From Bacillus velezensis (lineage in GTDB: Bacteria > Bacillota > Bacilli > Bacillales > Bacillaceae): a stretch of DNA of 64,000 nucleotides. The notes under the pieces were generated by a model that was not told the DNA's origin, made no database searches, and was given only the letters and a program-made list of their open reading frames with translations. The translations under genes and the position numbers were made by a program. Positions 10,312-18,814 of the stretch are shown piece after piece (position 1 is the first letter of the stretch; the number at the start of each line of letters is the position of its first letter). Location: positions 1-64,000 of the forward strand of contig NZ_LLZC01000003.1 in NCBI RefSeq assembly GCF_001461825.1, in the 5' to 3' direction.

Positions 10312-11325
10312 TTAAACCATTTTTCCATATTGTCCAGACACATACCGCCGTTTGCCCCCGTGGATGACTTCCCAATAGCCTTTAGAGTTGTTTGAACCTT
10401 TAACAGAACCTGAGATGTTAATTGTCTTGCCGAGACCAATTGTATCTACATTCTTGGCGTTTTTACGGTCTGGTTTGTCCATAATAATGGCTGCACTTTT
10501 AACACCAACAATTTTAATTTTGCCTACAGACTTAATACCCCCGCTAGTCTTGTTTGAAGGTTTAGCAGGAGCAGATTTTGAAGGGGTTTTCCCTAACTCT
10601 GCATCGCTCTTGATATAGCTTACATTAACGTAACCGCTGTATGTGGCTCCTTTAGAATTGGTATATTTAATGTAACCCCAACCATTTTGAGTCGATCCTT
10701 TTTTATATTGAACAGCCGAACCTTTAGGAAGAGCAAGCACAATAGACGAGTTGGCATTGCGTTGAGTTCTCACATTAAGACTGTCAGCAACAACTGTATT
10801 TTTAATATAAGATTCTTTTGTTTTATTAACAGGAGAATTTACCGTTTTAGACGGGGCGCCGCTGATACCGGCTTTAAATGAGTCCCATCTATCAAGGAGC
10901 TTGTGTGGACAATACTTGCCGGACCAGTGCTGGTGAGGGACCACGTTTGCAAGGGAAATGCCCTGTTCCTTCATGAGCTTTTTGATCAGCCATTGAGCAT
11001 TCGTCACGGCTTTCTCAAAATCTCCATCACTATTCTCACAAATTTCAATACCGATAGATTTCCGGTTGCCGGTTCCGCTGTTTCCGTCTCCCGCGTGCCA
11101 TCCGTTTTCATTCAATGGCAGATGTTGATATATCTCTTTTTCGTCAACCGTAAAATGCCAGCTGGTAGGTGTTTCTGGATTTTTCTCATAACGGGCGTGC
11201 ATGGCTGCGTTTGCCCCTCTCGCCGTGTTCGCCGTGTTGTGAACGGTGATGTATGCGGGGTCCATTGCATATCCCGGTCTGTTATTGTGTCCTACTGGAA
11301 TAAAGTCTTTTGTGATTTTCACCAT
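10312..11325 (-). CDS. Phage endolysin: N-acetylmuramoyl-L-alanine amidase with SH3-like domain
   Basis: A 337-aa wall hydrolase that opens the cell at the end of the lytic cycle. Residues ~1-155 are an Amidase_2 (PGRP-like) zinc domain with ligands His29 (TVHNT), His131 and Cys139 (HQHWSGKYCPH). Residues ~180-250 are a bacterial SH3 domain (DSLNVRTQRNANS...), and a second repeat-like domain reaches the C-terminus; these bind peptidoglycan. It resembles B. subtilis XlyA/XlyB. There is no signal peptide, so export depends on the holin encoded upstream. The ATG follows AAAAGGAGACG. Confidence 0.93.
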   Translation of the reverse strand: MVKITKDFIPVGHNNRPGYAMDPAYITVHNTANTARGANAAMHARYEKNPETPTSWHFTVDEKEIYQHLPLNENGWHAGDGNSGTGNRKSIGIEICENSDGDFEKAVTNAQWLIKKLMKEQGISLANVVPHQHWSGKYCPHKLLDRWDSFKAGISGAPSKTVNSPVNKTKESYIKNTVVADSLNVRTQRNANSSIVLALPKGSAVQYKKGSTQNGWGYIKYTNSKGATYSGYVNVSYIKSDAELGKTPSKSAPAKPSNKTSGGIKSVGKIKIVGVKSAAIIMDKPDRKNAKNVDTIGLGKTINISGSVKGSNNSKGYWEVIHGGKRRYVSGQYGKMV

Positions 11326-11350
11326 GTTTCATCGTCTCCTTTTGAGTAAT

Positions 11351-11380
11351 AAAATAAGCCGCTGGATTTACTCAGCAGCT
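11351..11380 (-). terminator. Intrinsic hairpin between holin and endolysin
   Basis: Minus strand AGCTGCTG/CAGCGGCT with an 8-nt loop, then TATTTTATT. It overlaps the holin stop codon. One of several such hairpins inside the late operon. Confidence 0.7.
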
Positions 11381-11790
11381 TTTTCATCTTTTTCTGTTTT
11401 CTGATCGTTGTCACTTTCAATTACATGAAGCCGGTCAGTGATGGCGGCCGGAATTTTAACGCCGATCTGCGCTAAATTCTCTGTGATGGAAAGGCCCTCA
11501 TTTGCAATATAAAAAAGAACGGTCGCAAAGGTCAGGACGCCGTTCAGATCCATAATCGTATCAATAGCATTCGCCACAATAACCACAAGGAAACTGAGCA
11601 TTTTACGGACATAGCCGAACCATGCGCTCCGGCTGCGAAGCTCCTTGAATTTCCATGCTTTTATCACACCGGTAATGATGTCAATAATGTTCAGCACCAG
11701 CATTAAATCAAGATATTTCACCTCCCCGAAAAGATATGTTCTTGCAATCTGTAAGCTCTCAAAATTCATCCACACGTATATTCCCTCCAA
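11368..11790 (-). CDS. Phage holin (TcdE/phi29-unrelated Holin_4_1 type)
   Basis: A 140-aa membrane protein with about three hydrophobic segments (LMLVLNIIDIITGVIKA, MLSFLVVIVANAIDTI, VLTFATVLFYIANEGL) and a charged C-terminal tail, matching the toxin-secretion/phage-lysis holin family. It forms the membrane lesion that lets the amidase out. AAGGAGGTGA lies 6 nt before the TTG at 11790. A second site (GGAGGG, 11783-11788) lies 7 nt before an in-frame GTG at 11775, so two products differing by five residues are possible. XkdX lies upstream and the endolysin downstream. Confidence 0.88.
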   Translation of the reverse strand: MEGIYVWMNFESLQIARTYLFGEVKYLDLMLVLNIIDIITGVIKAWKFKELRSRSAWFGYVRKMLSFLVVIVANAIDTIMDLNGVLTFATVLFYIANEGLSITENLAQIGVKIPAAITDRLHVIESDNDQKTEKDEKAAE

Positions 11791-11815
11791 TTGTTATCAC
11801 CTCCTTCGAGGCAAA

Positions 11816-11839
11816 ATAAAAAACACCTCTCCGGGTGTT
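11816..11839 (-). terminator. Intrinsic hairpin between xkdX-like gene and holin
   Basis: Minus strand AACACC/GGTGTT stem with a 6-nt loop followed by TTTTATTTT, just after the xkdX stop codon. Confidence 0.7.
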
Positions 11840-11841
11840 GA

Positions 11842-12030
11842 TCAGTTTGCGGCGCCGCCTAAATCCACACTGACAGGCTGTTTTGTCATCGGATAGGTCA
11901 AGCCGGTTATTTGTTTATATTGATCTTCTGTAATTCTTCCCCACTCAACAAAACGGGCCACGTCCGCATTACTGTAATACTGCGGCCCCCATCCGTAGAT
12001 GGTTTTAACGCTTTTAAACCAATCCATCAT
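11842..12030 (-). CDS. XkdX-family small phage protein
   Basis: A 62-aa protein starting MMDWFKSVKTIYGWG with the typical NADVARFVEWGRITEDQYKQITG core of the XkdX family, which is found between tail-fibre and holin genes in PBSX-like and many other Bacillus phages. Its role is unknown. The start overlaps the upstream stop (ATGATGG), with GGAGGGAAAGGGG as ribosome site. Confidence 0.85.
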   Translation of the reverse strand: MMDWFKSVKTIYGWGPQYYSNADVARFVEWGRITEDQYKQITGLTYPMTKQPVSVDLGGAAN

Positions 12031-12389
12031 ACCCCTTTCCCTCCCTCCGCCAGCATTAGATAAAGATTGGCAATCATTTGCGCTTGTGACTCGGCAAGGC
12101 TTTGCGCTTCCGCAAGTTGTTCTGTAATGGCCGCGTTCTGAGCTTTCAATTCATCAACGGTAAAAGGCACCCGCCCGCTTTCAATTTGCTTTTCCAGTGC
12201 TTTTTTCTCTTCCTGGGTGGCCGCCTCCGTCCATGTCTTCTCAGCGGGATGATACATCGCCTTTATGAAAGACGGAGGCTGGACGGTTGTACAATTCTCA
12301 GGGATTGTGTAGTTTCCTTCTTCATCAGGCTCAACCGGAACGGGTTTAGTCAAAATGAAATTTTCATCGTATTCATAAATCTGAATCAT
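12027..12389 (-). CDS. XkdW-like tail-associated protein
   Basis: A 120-aa acidic protein. Its N-terminal half (MIQIYEYDENFILTKPV..., IPENCTTVQPP) resembles XkdW-type proteins encoded with baseplate genes. The C-terminal half is helical (QNAAITEQLAEAQSLAESQAQ), probably a coiled coil. It overlaps the upstream baseplate gene by 4 nt (ATGA), with AAGGAGGG as ribosome site, so translation is coupled. Confidence 0.65.
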   Translation of the reverse strand: MIQIYEYDENFILTKPVPVEPDEEGNYTIPENCTTVQPPSFIKAMYHPAEKTWTEAATQEEKKALEKQIESGRVPFTVDELKAQNAAITEQLAEAQSLAESQAQMIANLYLMLAEGGKGV

Positions 12390-13618
12390 GCTGTCCCTCC
12401 TTCCTGAAAGCCCACGACCACATCCAGATAGTAGCCTCCGCCCATCTTACTTGAGTCCGCCGGGTCCGGGTATTTTATTTTCAAGTCTCCATCATCATAA
12501 ATGATCAAATTTGCTGTGCCGCCTGTACCACTTAACGGCACTGTTATAACGGAACCGCCAGCGGGCGCGTATGCCGCGGGGATGGAGCCGAATATGATTT
12601 CGGCGTCTGTTTTCACATGCCCCCGTAAGATTAAAAATGACCCCCACTTTGCATACATCGGTGTCCGCGTCCCTGCTGCGGCTCCGTTCTTCAGCATGAT
12701 ATTGGCATATGTGACAGCTCCGTTCCATGTCTTCCGCTCGGCTGCAGATATATGCCTTTCTTGATTGTAGTTATGCGCTTTGAACTGCCGGGTCATGTCA
12801 TCCCAATAAGCTTGATCTTCGGCCGTAACGTGAATGTCCGTGTTACTTGCATGGATATTGACTTTATCTCGCGCTCCGTCTTCTGTTTCCTTACTGTCCC
12901 AAGCTTTCCGATCAGCTGCAGAAACATGCTTTTCTTGATCGTTCGCATGGGCGTCTACTTTCTTTTGCGCGCCGGAGGGGGTTTCCTTGGCATTCCACGC
13001 CTTTCTTTCGGCAGCCGCAATATGCTTTTCTTCATCATTCGCATGTTCATTTGTATAAGCCTTGGCCTTTTCCTCTGCAGCATCCGCTTTTTTCTGCGCG
13101 CCCTCTTTCGTTTCAATAGCTTCCAGATCGGCAAATTTCTTCTGTAATTCCTCGACAGTCTGACTGATTTCTTCGACGATGTGGTTTATCCCGTCTCTCA
13201 GCGTTTCAAAATCATCAATGTAATAATCAGCTGTCGGAACGATGTTCTGATCCTCTAACGTTTTGGCGATAGAGAAAGTAAAAAATGAAGTCGCCAGCGC
13301 TTGGCCGTTCGTGTAATATAGTTTGATTTCCGCCTTAACCGTTCCGTAATGCTTGAGTTCTGCATTGGACAACACATATTCCGCTGTGCCGTTTACCTTG
13401 TCAGTGATGGTGAGGCTCTTTTTATAAAACGATCCATCATCATACAGTAAGACAATTTTTGCATCTACGGCTGACAGAGGCAACGGTACACCATCCTTTG
13501 TAAAAGAAAAAAACAGCTTTGCGCTGCCCGTGTCTTGCGTCATAAATTGTATATTTGTACTCCGGCCATTGATTGGATTTGTATTAATGTTGATCGGCAC
13601 GCTGCCCGTTTTATACAT
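12386..13618 (-). CDS. BppU-type baseplate upper protein with repeats
   Basis: A 410-aa structural protein. Residues 1-~135 match the BppU N-terminal domain (NPINGRSTNIQFMTQDTG..., immunoglobulin-like) that links receptor-binding proteins to the baseplate. A helical coiled-coil region follows (VEEISQTVEELQKKFADLEA), then four repeats of about 35 residues built on HANDxEKHIxAAERKAW, and a beta-rich C-terminal domain. The ATG follows AAGGAGG. Repeat number is likely to vary between related phages. Confidence 0.82.
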   Translation of the reverse strand: MYKTGSVPININTNPINGRSTNIQFMTQDTGSAKLFFSFTKDGVPLPLSAVDAKIVLLYDDGSFYKKSLTITDKVNGTAEYVLSNAELKHYGTVKAEIKLYYTNGQALATSFFTFSIAKTLEDQNIVPTADYYIDDFETLRDGINHIVEEISQTVEELQKKFADLEAIETKEGAQKKADAAEEKAKAYTNEHANDEEKHIAAAERKAWNAKETPSGAQKKVDAHANDQEKHVSAADRKAWDSKETEDGARDKVNIHASNTDIHVTAEDQAYWDDMTRQFKAHNYNQERHISAAERKTWNGAVTYANIMLKNGAAAGTRTPMYAKWGSFLILRGHVKTDAEIIFGSIPAAYAPAGGSVITVPLSGTGGTANLIIYDDGDLKIKYPDPADSSKMGGGYYLDVVVGFQEGGTA

Positions 13619-13634
13619 CGTCGCTTATCCCTCC

Positions 13635-16199
13635 TTAGTGCTGCGGTGTAACCATCATTTGCGCCACACCGTACCCTTTTTCCGCATCGTACGGGGATTC
13701 AAATCTCATCACGGTTCCGTATCCGCCGCTTTCCGCCTTTGTCGCGATGCCGTCAACTGCTGAAACACTGTCACCGACGTTAACGGTATCATCAACGCGC
13801 ACGAACACTTGACCAATCAATCCAATAATATGCCACTCGTCTCGTTCCTCTCGTGGCTTGTACTCAGCTTCCGGATCATAGTTCGGGTTCTCAGCTGGAA
13901 TCGTAATGATGTCCTCACCGTCAAATACTTCCCGGTAGATAATGCCGCCAAATTCATCCCGAAGAAAACGATCATTCCAATAGAAGGCAGCTCCGCCAAG
14001 CACAACGCCGGCAGTCTTAGAAACGACCCCGAGTATCTTGTCGCCTTCTTGCGCTTTTCGGATTTTGTCCCCCTCTAACGCTACAAGATAAGATGCCTCT
14101 ATCTTTGCTCCGTCAGCTGATTCAAAATACTCCGCCAAGTCTTTTAAATTCGATACACTTTCTATTGCGCCAGTAGCCTTGACTGTTCCATTCTTTGCGT
14201 TTAATTCAATTTTTTTGTTGGCTTCCGAGGCTTTGCCGTTTCCATGGCCTAAAGCCAATGTGTAAGATTTACTATTCTTGGTAGCCTTCGAGAACATGAC
14301 ACCCGAGGACGCCCCGTCTCCTGTTGTGTGAGAATCATATGAAAACATGACACCGTTGCGCGATCCTTCCGAGGAAGAACCTCCCGCATTTCCTGCAAGC
14401 AGATTGCGCTCACCCTTCGCGTACGTCGCCCCCGTACACGCAATAATCGCACTGTATTTCGTCAGTGCATGGCCGGATCCGGAAGCTGCTCGAAAGCCTC
14501 CCTTGACGTTATTCGGAACGACTGAATGCTTTTCCCCCGCAATGACAGCCGCATCTTTATAGCCGTAAGCTCTGACAAGAAAAATATTGGTCTGGGTGTT
14601 CGGGGATGTAATGCCGGCCGTTCCGCTTGCCACATGCATAAGCCCATTTAACAAGTTGACATTATATACGCCGCCCCCTATCGCGATGCCGGTTCTTGCG
14701 GAATCATGAATAACAAAATCAGAAATAAATACATCGTCGGTCATCTGATCGCCGCCAGTGATATAAATATCACAATCAGCCTTTTTAAATCCGGTAATGT
14801 GCAAGTTGTTTACTGTTATCTTCCTGCTCTTATACTGGAAGGCAATGATCGAGCCGTCTTTGTAGTCATATGTCGGATCGCCAATCGCTTTAAAACCGAT
14901 TATCTGAACACGCTGGTACGCCGATACAACAAGGGCTTTCGGAGCTAATCCTTCATAAAGCGAATTATAGACGGGTTCCCGGGATGTGCAATCTACTAAC
15001 GTCACATCGCGAGCCGTCTCGCTCCAAGGGTCTTTTACAAGATGGTGATCAATATGCCGTAAATCAAATGAGCGAACGTCACGAAAAGATTCATGACCGC
15101 GAATGTGAACGTCACACGGCGCCGGCCATTCCTTATGGGCTTTTACCTCTACGCCCCGCACATTCCCCTCTGTATAATTATCTATAACCCAAACATGCTT
15201 GGAGCCGTCATCCACTTCAATTCCGTTTGAATTGGCTCCGCCTTTACGGTGTGCAGTGCCACGCGGGTTCATCATCACATTGTTTGAGATGAAAATATAC
15301 TCGCTGTAATGGGTCGTAATGCCGTCGTCACCATACCCCGAGCCGACACACTTGTCGATCCAAATATATTTGCTCCCCGTTGCCGTGTAATCTTTTGCCG
15401 TGATGTTATACGAAGGCGCTGATACATCAAAACAATGTAAGCCGGGATTAATGCCTTCAACCCCACGTACAATACCAAACTTGACTTGTGCGAAAAGCAG
15501 ACAGCTTGAATGCACACCGCCGGTTGCGCCTACGCCGCCTTGGCGATCAGGGTTCCAGTCAAGCGACATACCCTCCACCACGATATTCCGGTTACCTTTC
15601 GCATGATCAGCATTTGTGACAACCCACTCACTGGCCGGCGTGTCCTCGTGCAGCTTTAGAGTGGTGACGCCCATGCCCTGGCCGATCAAATACGTCCATG
15701 ACGGCAGCTTGATGCCCCTTATGACATATTCGCCGGCTGATAGATTGAGCCGCACCTTTCCGTTTCCGATCGCTCTTTTGAATGCTTCTGTGCTGTCTGT
15801 CTCCCCGGTAGGGTCCGCCCCGTAGTCGTCTACGTTAACGTTTCTGGTGATCTTACGCAGAAGTTTGTTATATTCCTTATCAAGACGCTCTTTCAACAGT
15901 GGGGCAATTTCCCCCTCAGCATTAACACGGGCGTCCACTACTTCTTTTACGTTGGTGCCATCTGCGTTTAAAATAAGATTCCGCACCCTGTTATACAAAC
16001 CATTTATATATACACGCAGTGAAAAACCGTCGTGATCGATTTGATCCGACGTGTGGGCAATTTTCGCGTTTTTGTGGAATAATACGGTATCTTCAATTTC
16101 GTTTAATCCATTCTCAATTCTTTCGAGGTCTTCTCTTTGTTGAGATAGATAACGTGAATCTATGGATGTATCATAATCTTTTAATAGTTTCGTTGGCAT
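13635..16199 (-). CDS. Tail spike/appendage with pectate-lyase-like helix and peptidase G2 autocleavage domain
   Basis: An 854-aa tail appendage. The N-terminal helix (~1-110) is followed by a parallel beta-helix region (DYGADPTGETDSTEAFKRAI starts the pectin-lyase-like fold at ~135) expected to bind or cut a surface polysaccharide. The C-terminal ~230 residues (YSAIIACTGATYAKGERN..., DLAEYFES, GVVSKTAGVVLGGAAF) match the peptidase_G2 chaperone domain of phi29 gp12 and B. subtilis YobO, which cuts itself off after trimer assembly. The ATG at 16199 has AAAGGAGTGAGAGG upstream; the frame runs 11 codons further up but without a ribosome site. Confidence 0.85.
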   Translation of the reverse strand: MPTKLLKDYDTSIDSRYLSQQREDLERIENGLNEIEDTVLFHKNAKIAHTSDQIDHDGFSLRVYINGLYNRVRNLILNADGTNVKEVVDARVNAEGEIAPLLKERLDKEYNKLLRKITRNVNVDDYGADPTGETDSTEAFKRAIGNGKVRLNLSAGEYVIRGIKLPSWTYLIGQGMGVTTLKLHEDTPASEWVVTNADHAKGNRNIVVEGMSLDWNPDRQGGVGATGGVHSSCLLFAQVKFGIVRGVEGINPGLHCFDVSAPSYNITAKDYTATGSKYIWIDKCVGSGYGDDGITTHYSEYIFISNNVMMNPRGTAHRKGGANSNGIEVDDGSKHVWVIDNYTEGNVRGVEVKAHKEWPAPCDVHIRGHESFRDVRSFDLRHIDHHLVKDPWSETARDVTLVDCTSREPVYNSLYEGLAPKALVVSAYQRVQIIGFKAIGDPTYDYKDGSIIAFQYKSRKITVNNLHITGFKKADCDIYITGGDQMTDDVFISDFVIHDSARTGIAIGGGVYNVNLLNGLMHVASGTAGITSPNTQTNIFLVRAYGYKDAAVIAGEKHSVVPNNVKGGFRAASGSGHALTKYSAIIACTGATYAKGERNLLAGNAGGSSSEGSRNGVMFSYDSHTTGDGASSGVMFSKATKNSKSYTLALGHGNGKASEANKKIELNAKNGTVKATGAIESVSNLKDLAEYFESADGAKIEASYLVALEGDKIRKAQEGDKILGVVSKTAGVVLGGAAFYWNDRFLRDEFGGIIYREVFDGEDIITIPAENPNYDPEAEYKPREERDEWHIIGLIGQVFVRVDDTVNVGDSVSAVDGIATKAESGGYGTVMRFESPYDAEKGYGVAQMMVTPQH

Positions 16200-16223
16200 C
16201 CTCTCACTCCTTTCAACCAATAC

Positions 16224-16249
16224 AAAAAGCACCCCAAGAGAGGTGCTTT
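16224..16249 (-). terminator. Intrinsic hairpin between tail endopeptidase and tail spike genes
   Basis: Minus strand AAAGCACC/GGTGCTTT stem with an 8-nt loop and TTTTTG. Confidence 0.7.
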
Positions 16250-17951
16250 AAATCATCATTCTTAATTTCTGCACATAACGTTTTTGATCTTTCAATCTCT
16301 TTTCTTGCTCCATGCGGATATCCTGGATATCTTTACGGAAATTAGCAAAGTTCAATGTTGGCTTTGCATATGGATTTAAGGGCTTGTATTGAATGGAAAG
16401 CAGTCGGACATCGTCTTCATAAGTCACACCGTATGCTGTATCAGCCAATACGTGAAGTGTGTCTCCTTTCCAAAAATCATCTTGTATTTCAAGAAGCTTC
16501 GGCTCATAGATGTATTCATAATCCACTTCGATCTCCATCTTCGGGTAAGGATTCACGTATTTTTTAAGCGCCGTCATCATGCTGGATTCTTTTTTATAAC
16601 GCTCGTCGCGCAACGGTTCCGCCCACCTCGGCATGCCATCAAGCAGGAACTTATCTTCGTCAGGGTGCTTGTAAAGGACTGGCTCAAAGACGTACTCCGT
16701 TTTTTTGCTGTCGGTGCTGCTGTTTTCCTTAATAGCTCCGAATCCCCGCGCCCGGGTAGAGCAACCTTCTGTCGATGTTTTAATTTTAATGCCGGGCATA
16801 TTGTAACGAGAGTCAAGAGTGTGATTGATACGCTTTCCCATCTTTTTATAAACGTAAATCTTGTAATTATCTACATCAAGCTCTAAGCCGTAGTCTTCCA
16901 CACTTTCGCTTATCAGCTCATTCGCGAACTTATCACCAAAATTCTCCTGCTCCACACTTTTAAATTCACTTTCCTTGTCTTTGAAAATGTAAGAGAATTT
17001 TGTCCCCTTCAATGTAAAATCAAGCACTTTTCGTACAGTCAATGTGCCGCTGATCGTCTCTTCTACATAATGATTATTCAAAACGGCAACGAAAACATGG
17101 CTTGCAGAAACTTTCTTGCTGAGTGTTTTTTCCTGAGCAGCCTCAACCACCGTAATAAAGTATTTTTGATGGTTAAATTTCTTTTCGTCCAGGTAAAGAA
17201 TATTGTCATTTATGAGTAAGTCATATTCAATGCCGTTATCAGCAGTCCGAGTGATCGTAAACTCAATATCTTTTTTTCCGGTGGTATCATCTAATAAATC
17301 CGGATCAGCACCGATGACTTCGACAACTTGATTTCCGTCTTGACTGGAAACATGGAGCTGAGGGAAATAAACGTCTTTTGGCAAGTTGTGATTCAGCGTA
17401 ATGTCTTTACCGTCATATTCTTTACTTGGTATGTCCGGCTCAGGATCTGGTGTGCTCGGATTACTCGGTTCGTCTGGTACTCCATCGGTTGTATCATATT
17501 TCGTTAATTTATAGGTGAAAATGAGGCTGTTCAATTTTGTTGCGTAATTTGGGTCGGTAGCATACCCGGCTTTGACGAGAGCCGCAGTTGCTTTCTGATA
17601 ATCTGTTTCCCCGACGACAGCTTTATAATGGTTTTTGTCCCAGCTAAGGCCATTCAAGTACAGGTTTGCCAAGTCTTGTATAGATTCTTTCCATGAAGGG
17701 TACTTCCGGAATTTAGCCGGTACCTGTACGTTTTCTCCGTTGATAACTTCCCATGTTTGCATAATGACATATTGGCCGTTGTATTCGCCTTTCATACCGA
17801 AAAGGTTATGTCCTTTTGTCGCCAACTCACTTGTGCCCCACGCGCTTTCTAAGCATCCTTGCGCAATGATCAGTGATGCGAGAATACGGTGCTTTTTATA
17901 TATTTGCTGGGCGTCGCCGGCAATCTCTTTAATAAAATCTGTATTCGCCAT
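16248..17951 (-). CDS. Tail tip protein: glucosaminidase plus prophage tail endopeptidase
   Basis: A 567-aa protein that joins two activities. Residues ~1-150 are a LytG-type N-acetylglucosaminidase domain (ASLIIAQGCLESAWGTSELA, GHNLFGMKGEYNGQ). A Pro/Asp linker (~155-180) leads to a Prophage_tail domain (LVINDN..., VSASHVFVAVLNNHYVEETISGTLTV) that caps the tail below Dit. Such Tal proteins open the wall locally during DNA entry. The fusion order, hydrolase first, is uncommon; in many siphophages the hydrolase is C-terminal. GGCAGGCGG lies upstream of the ATG. Confidence 0.8.
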   Translation of the reverse strand: MANTDFIKEIAGDAQQIYKKHRILASLIIAQGCLESAWGTSELATKGHNLFGMKGEYNGQYVIMQTWEVINGENVQVPAKFRKYPSWKESIQDLANLYLNGLSWDKNHYKAVVGETDYQKATAALVKAGYATDPNYATKLNSLIFTYKLTKYDTTDGVPDEPSNPSTPDPEPDIPSKEYDGKDITLNHNLPKDVYFPQLHVSSQDGNQVVEVIGADPDLLDDTTGKKDIEFTITRTADNGIEYDLLINDNILYLDEKKFNHQKYFITVVEAAQEKTLSKKVSASHVFVAVLNNHYVEETISGTLTVRKVLDFTLKGTKFSYIFKDKESEFKSVEQENFGDKFANELISESVEDYGLELDVDNYKIYVYKKMGKRINHTLDSRYNMPGIKIKTSTEGCSTRARGFGAIKENSSTDSKKTEYVFEPVLYKHPDEDKFLLDGMPRWAEPLRDERYKKESSMMTALKKYVNPYPKMEIEVDYEYIYEPKLLEIQDDFWKGDTLHVLADTAYGVTYEDDVRLLSIQYKPLNPYAKPTLNFANFRKDIQDIRMEQEKRLKDQKRYVQKLRMMI

Positions 17952-17965
17952 ATAAACCGCCTGCC

Positions 17966-18814
17966 TTACAAGTAGTAGAGCCGCGTGTCAAATTCTATGA
18001 CAAAATCATCGGCATTTTGAATTTCAAACTCATTCCAGCCAATTTCGAGGTTCGGCAGACGTCCAGATGTTTTTATCGGTTTATTATTGAGCAGCGCGTA
18101 TTGCTTTAAAAACGATACATGCTGTGACTTCTTCAACTCCTGTTCAATCGTTAATTTCTCGCCATTGGTATGGTTAATTAGCGTTACATTCTTCCCCTTG
18201 GCGTTCAATAGGACGTTATACGCGTGATCAAGAGGATTGATTTGGACGTCTCCGGGATTAAACACAGAGAAATGTTTCTGATTCTTAAAAGAATAATTCA
18301 ATTGATCATTAGGCGGGATGTTCATACCAAAAGTTCGCTTTGCCCGTGTGAAATACTGCTTATCTTTCGTTGTAAAGGTTGATTCTGCCATCCCGGTAAT
18401 ATTGGTAAACTCGACCGAAAAAACAGCATGTGTTTTCTCCTTTTCTTTGGCAATGCTGAAATTTCCATCACACATGACAAGGAAACGGCGATTCGGCCAT
18501 AAGTCAGTAGAAATATAATAGGCAAATGGCTTCACCAATAAAGCATAGAGCTGATGCCTAAGCATATAAAAATTATTGTGAATTTTCGAATTCAAATATA
18601 TTTCTACAGTGACCTTTCTTGATGAATAGGTCACGTCGCGTGGGTGCTGGGCTGAGATAACACCATGTCGCCGCGGAATAGTGATCGTTTCCCGATTGAT
18701 AATCGGCGCTTCCGCTAAAAAACTCAACACTTCAAATTGAGGGAGTTGAGGGAGCAAGCTGTCAAGGCTCTGCTCCCCCAATCCGTTATCAAAATCCAAA
18801 AATAGTTTTACCAA
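17966..18814 (-). CDS. Distal tail protein (Dit)
   Basis: A 282-aa baseplate hub protein of the SPP1 gp19.1/Sipho_tail family. The N-terminal ring domain contains IIPRRHG-like and VTVEIYL segments, followed by a galectin-like C-terminal domain. It forms the hexamer between tail tube and tip. Translation starts at a TTG (18814) with GGGGGT 8 nt upstream; the start overlaps the stop of the tape measure gene (TTGGTAA), so it is coupled. Confidence 0.85.
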   Translation of the reverse strand: MVKLFLDFDNGLGEQSLDSLLPQLPQFEVLSFLAEAPIINRETITIPRRHGVISAQHPRDVTYSSRKVTVEIYLNSKIHNNFYMLRHQLYALLVKPFAYYISTDLWPNRRFLVMCDGNFSIAKEKEKTHAVFSVEFTNITGMAESTFTTKDKQYFTRAKRTFGMNIPPNDQLNYSFKNQKHFSVFNPGDVQINPLDHAYNVLLNAKGKNVTLINHTNGEKLTIEQELKKSQHVSFLKQYALLNNKPIKTSGRLPNLEIGWNEFEIQNADDFVIEFDTRLYYL

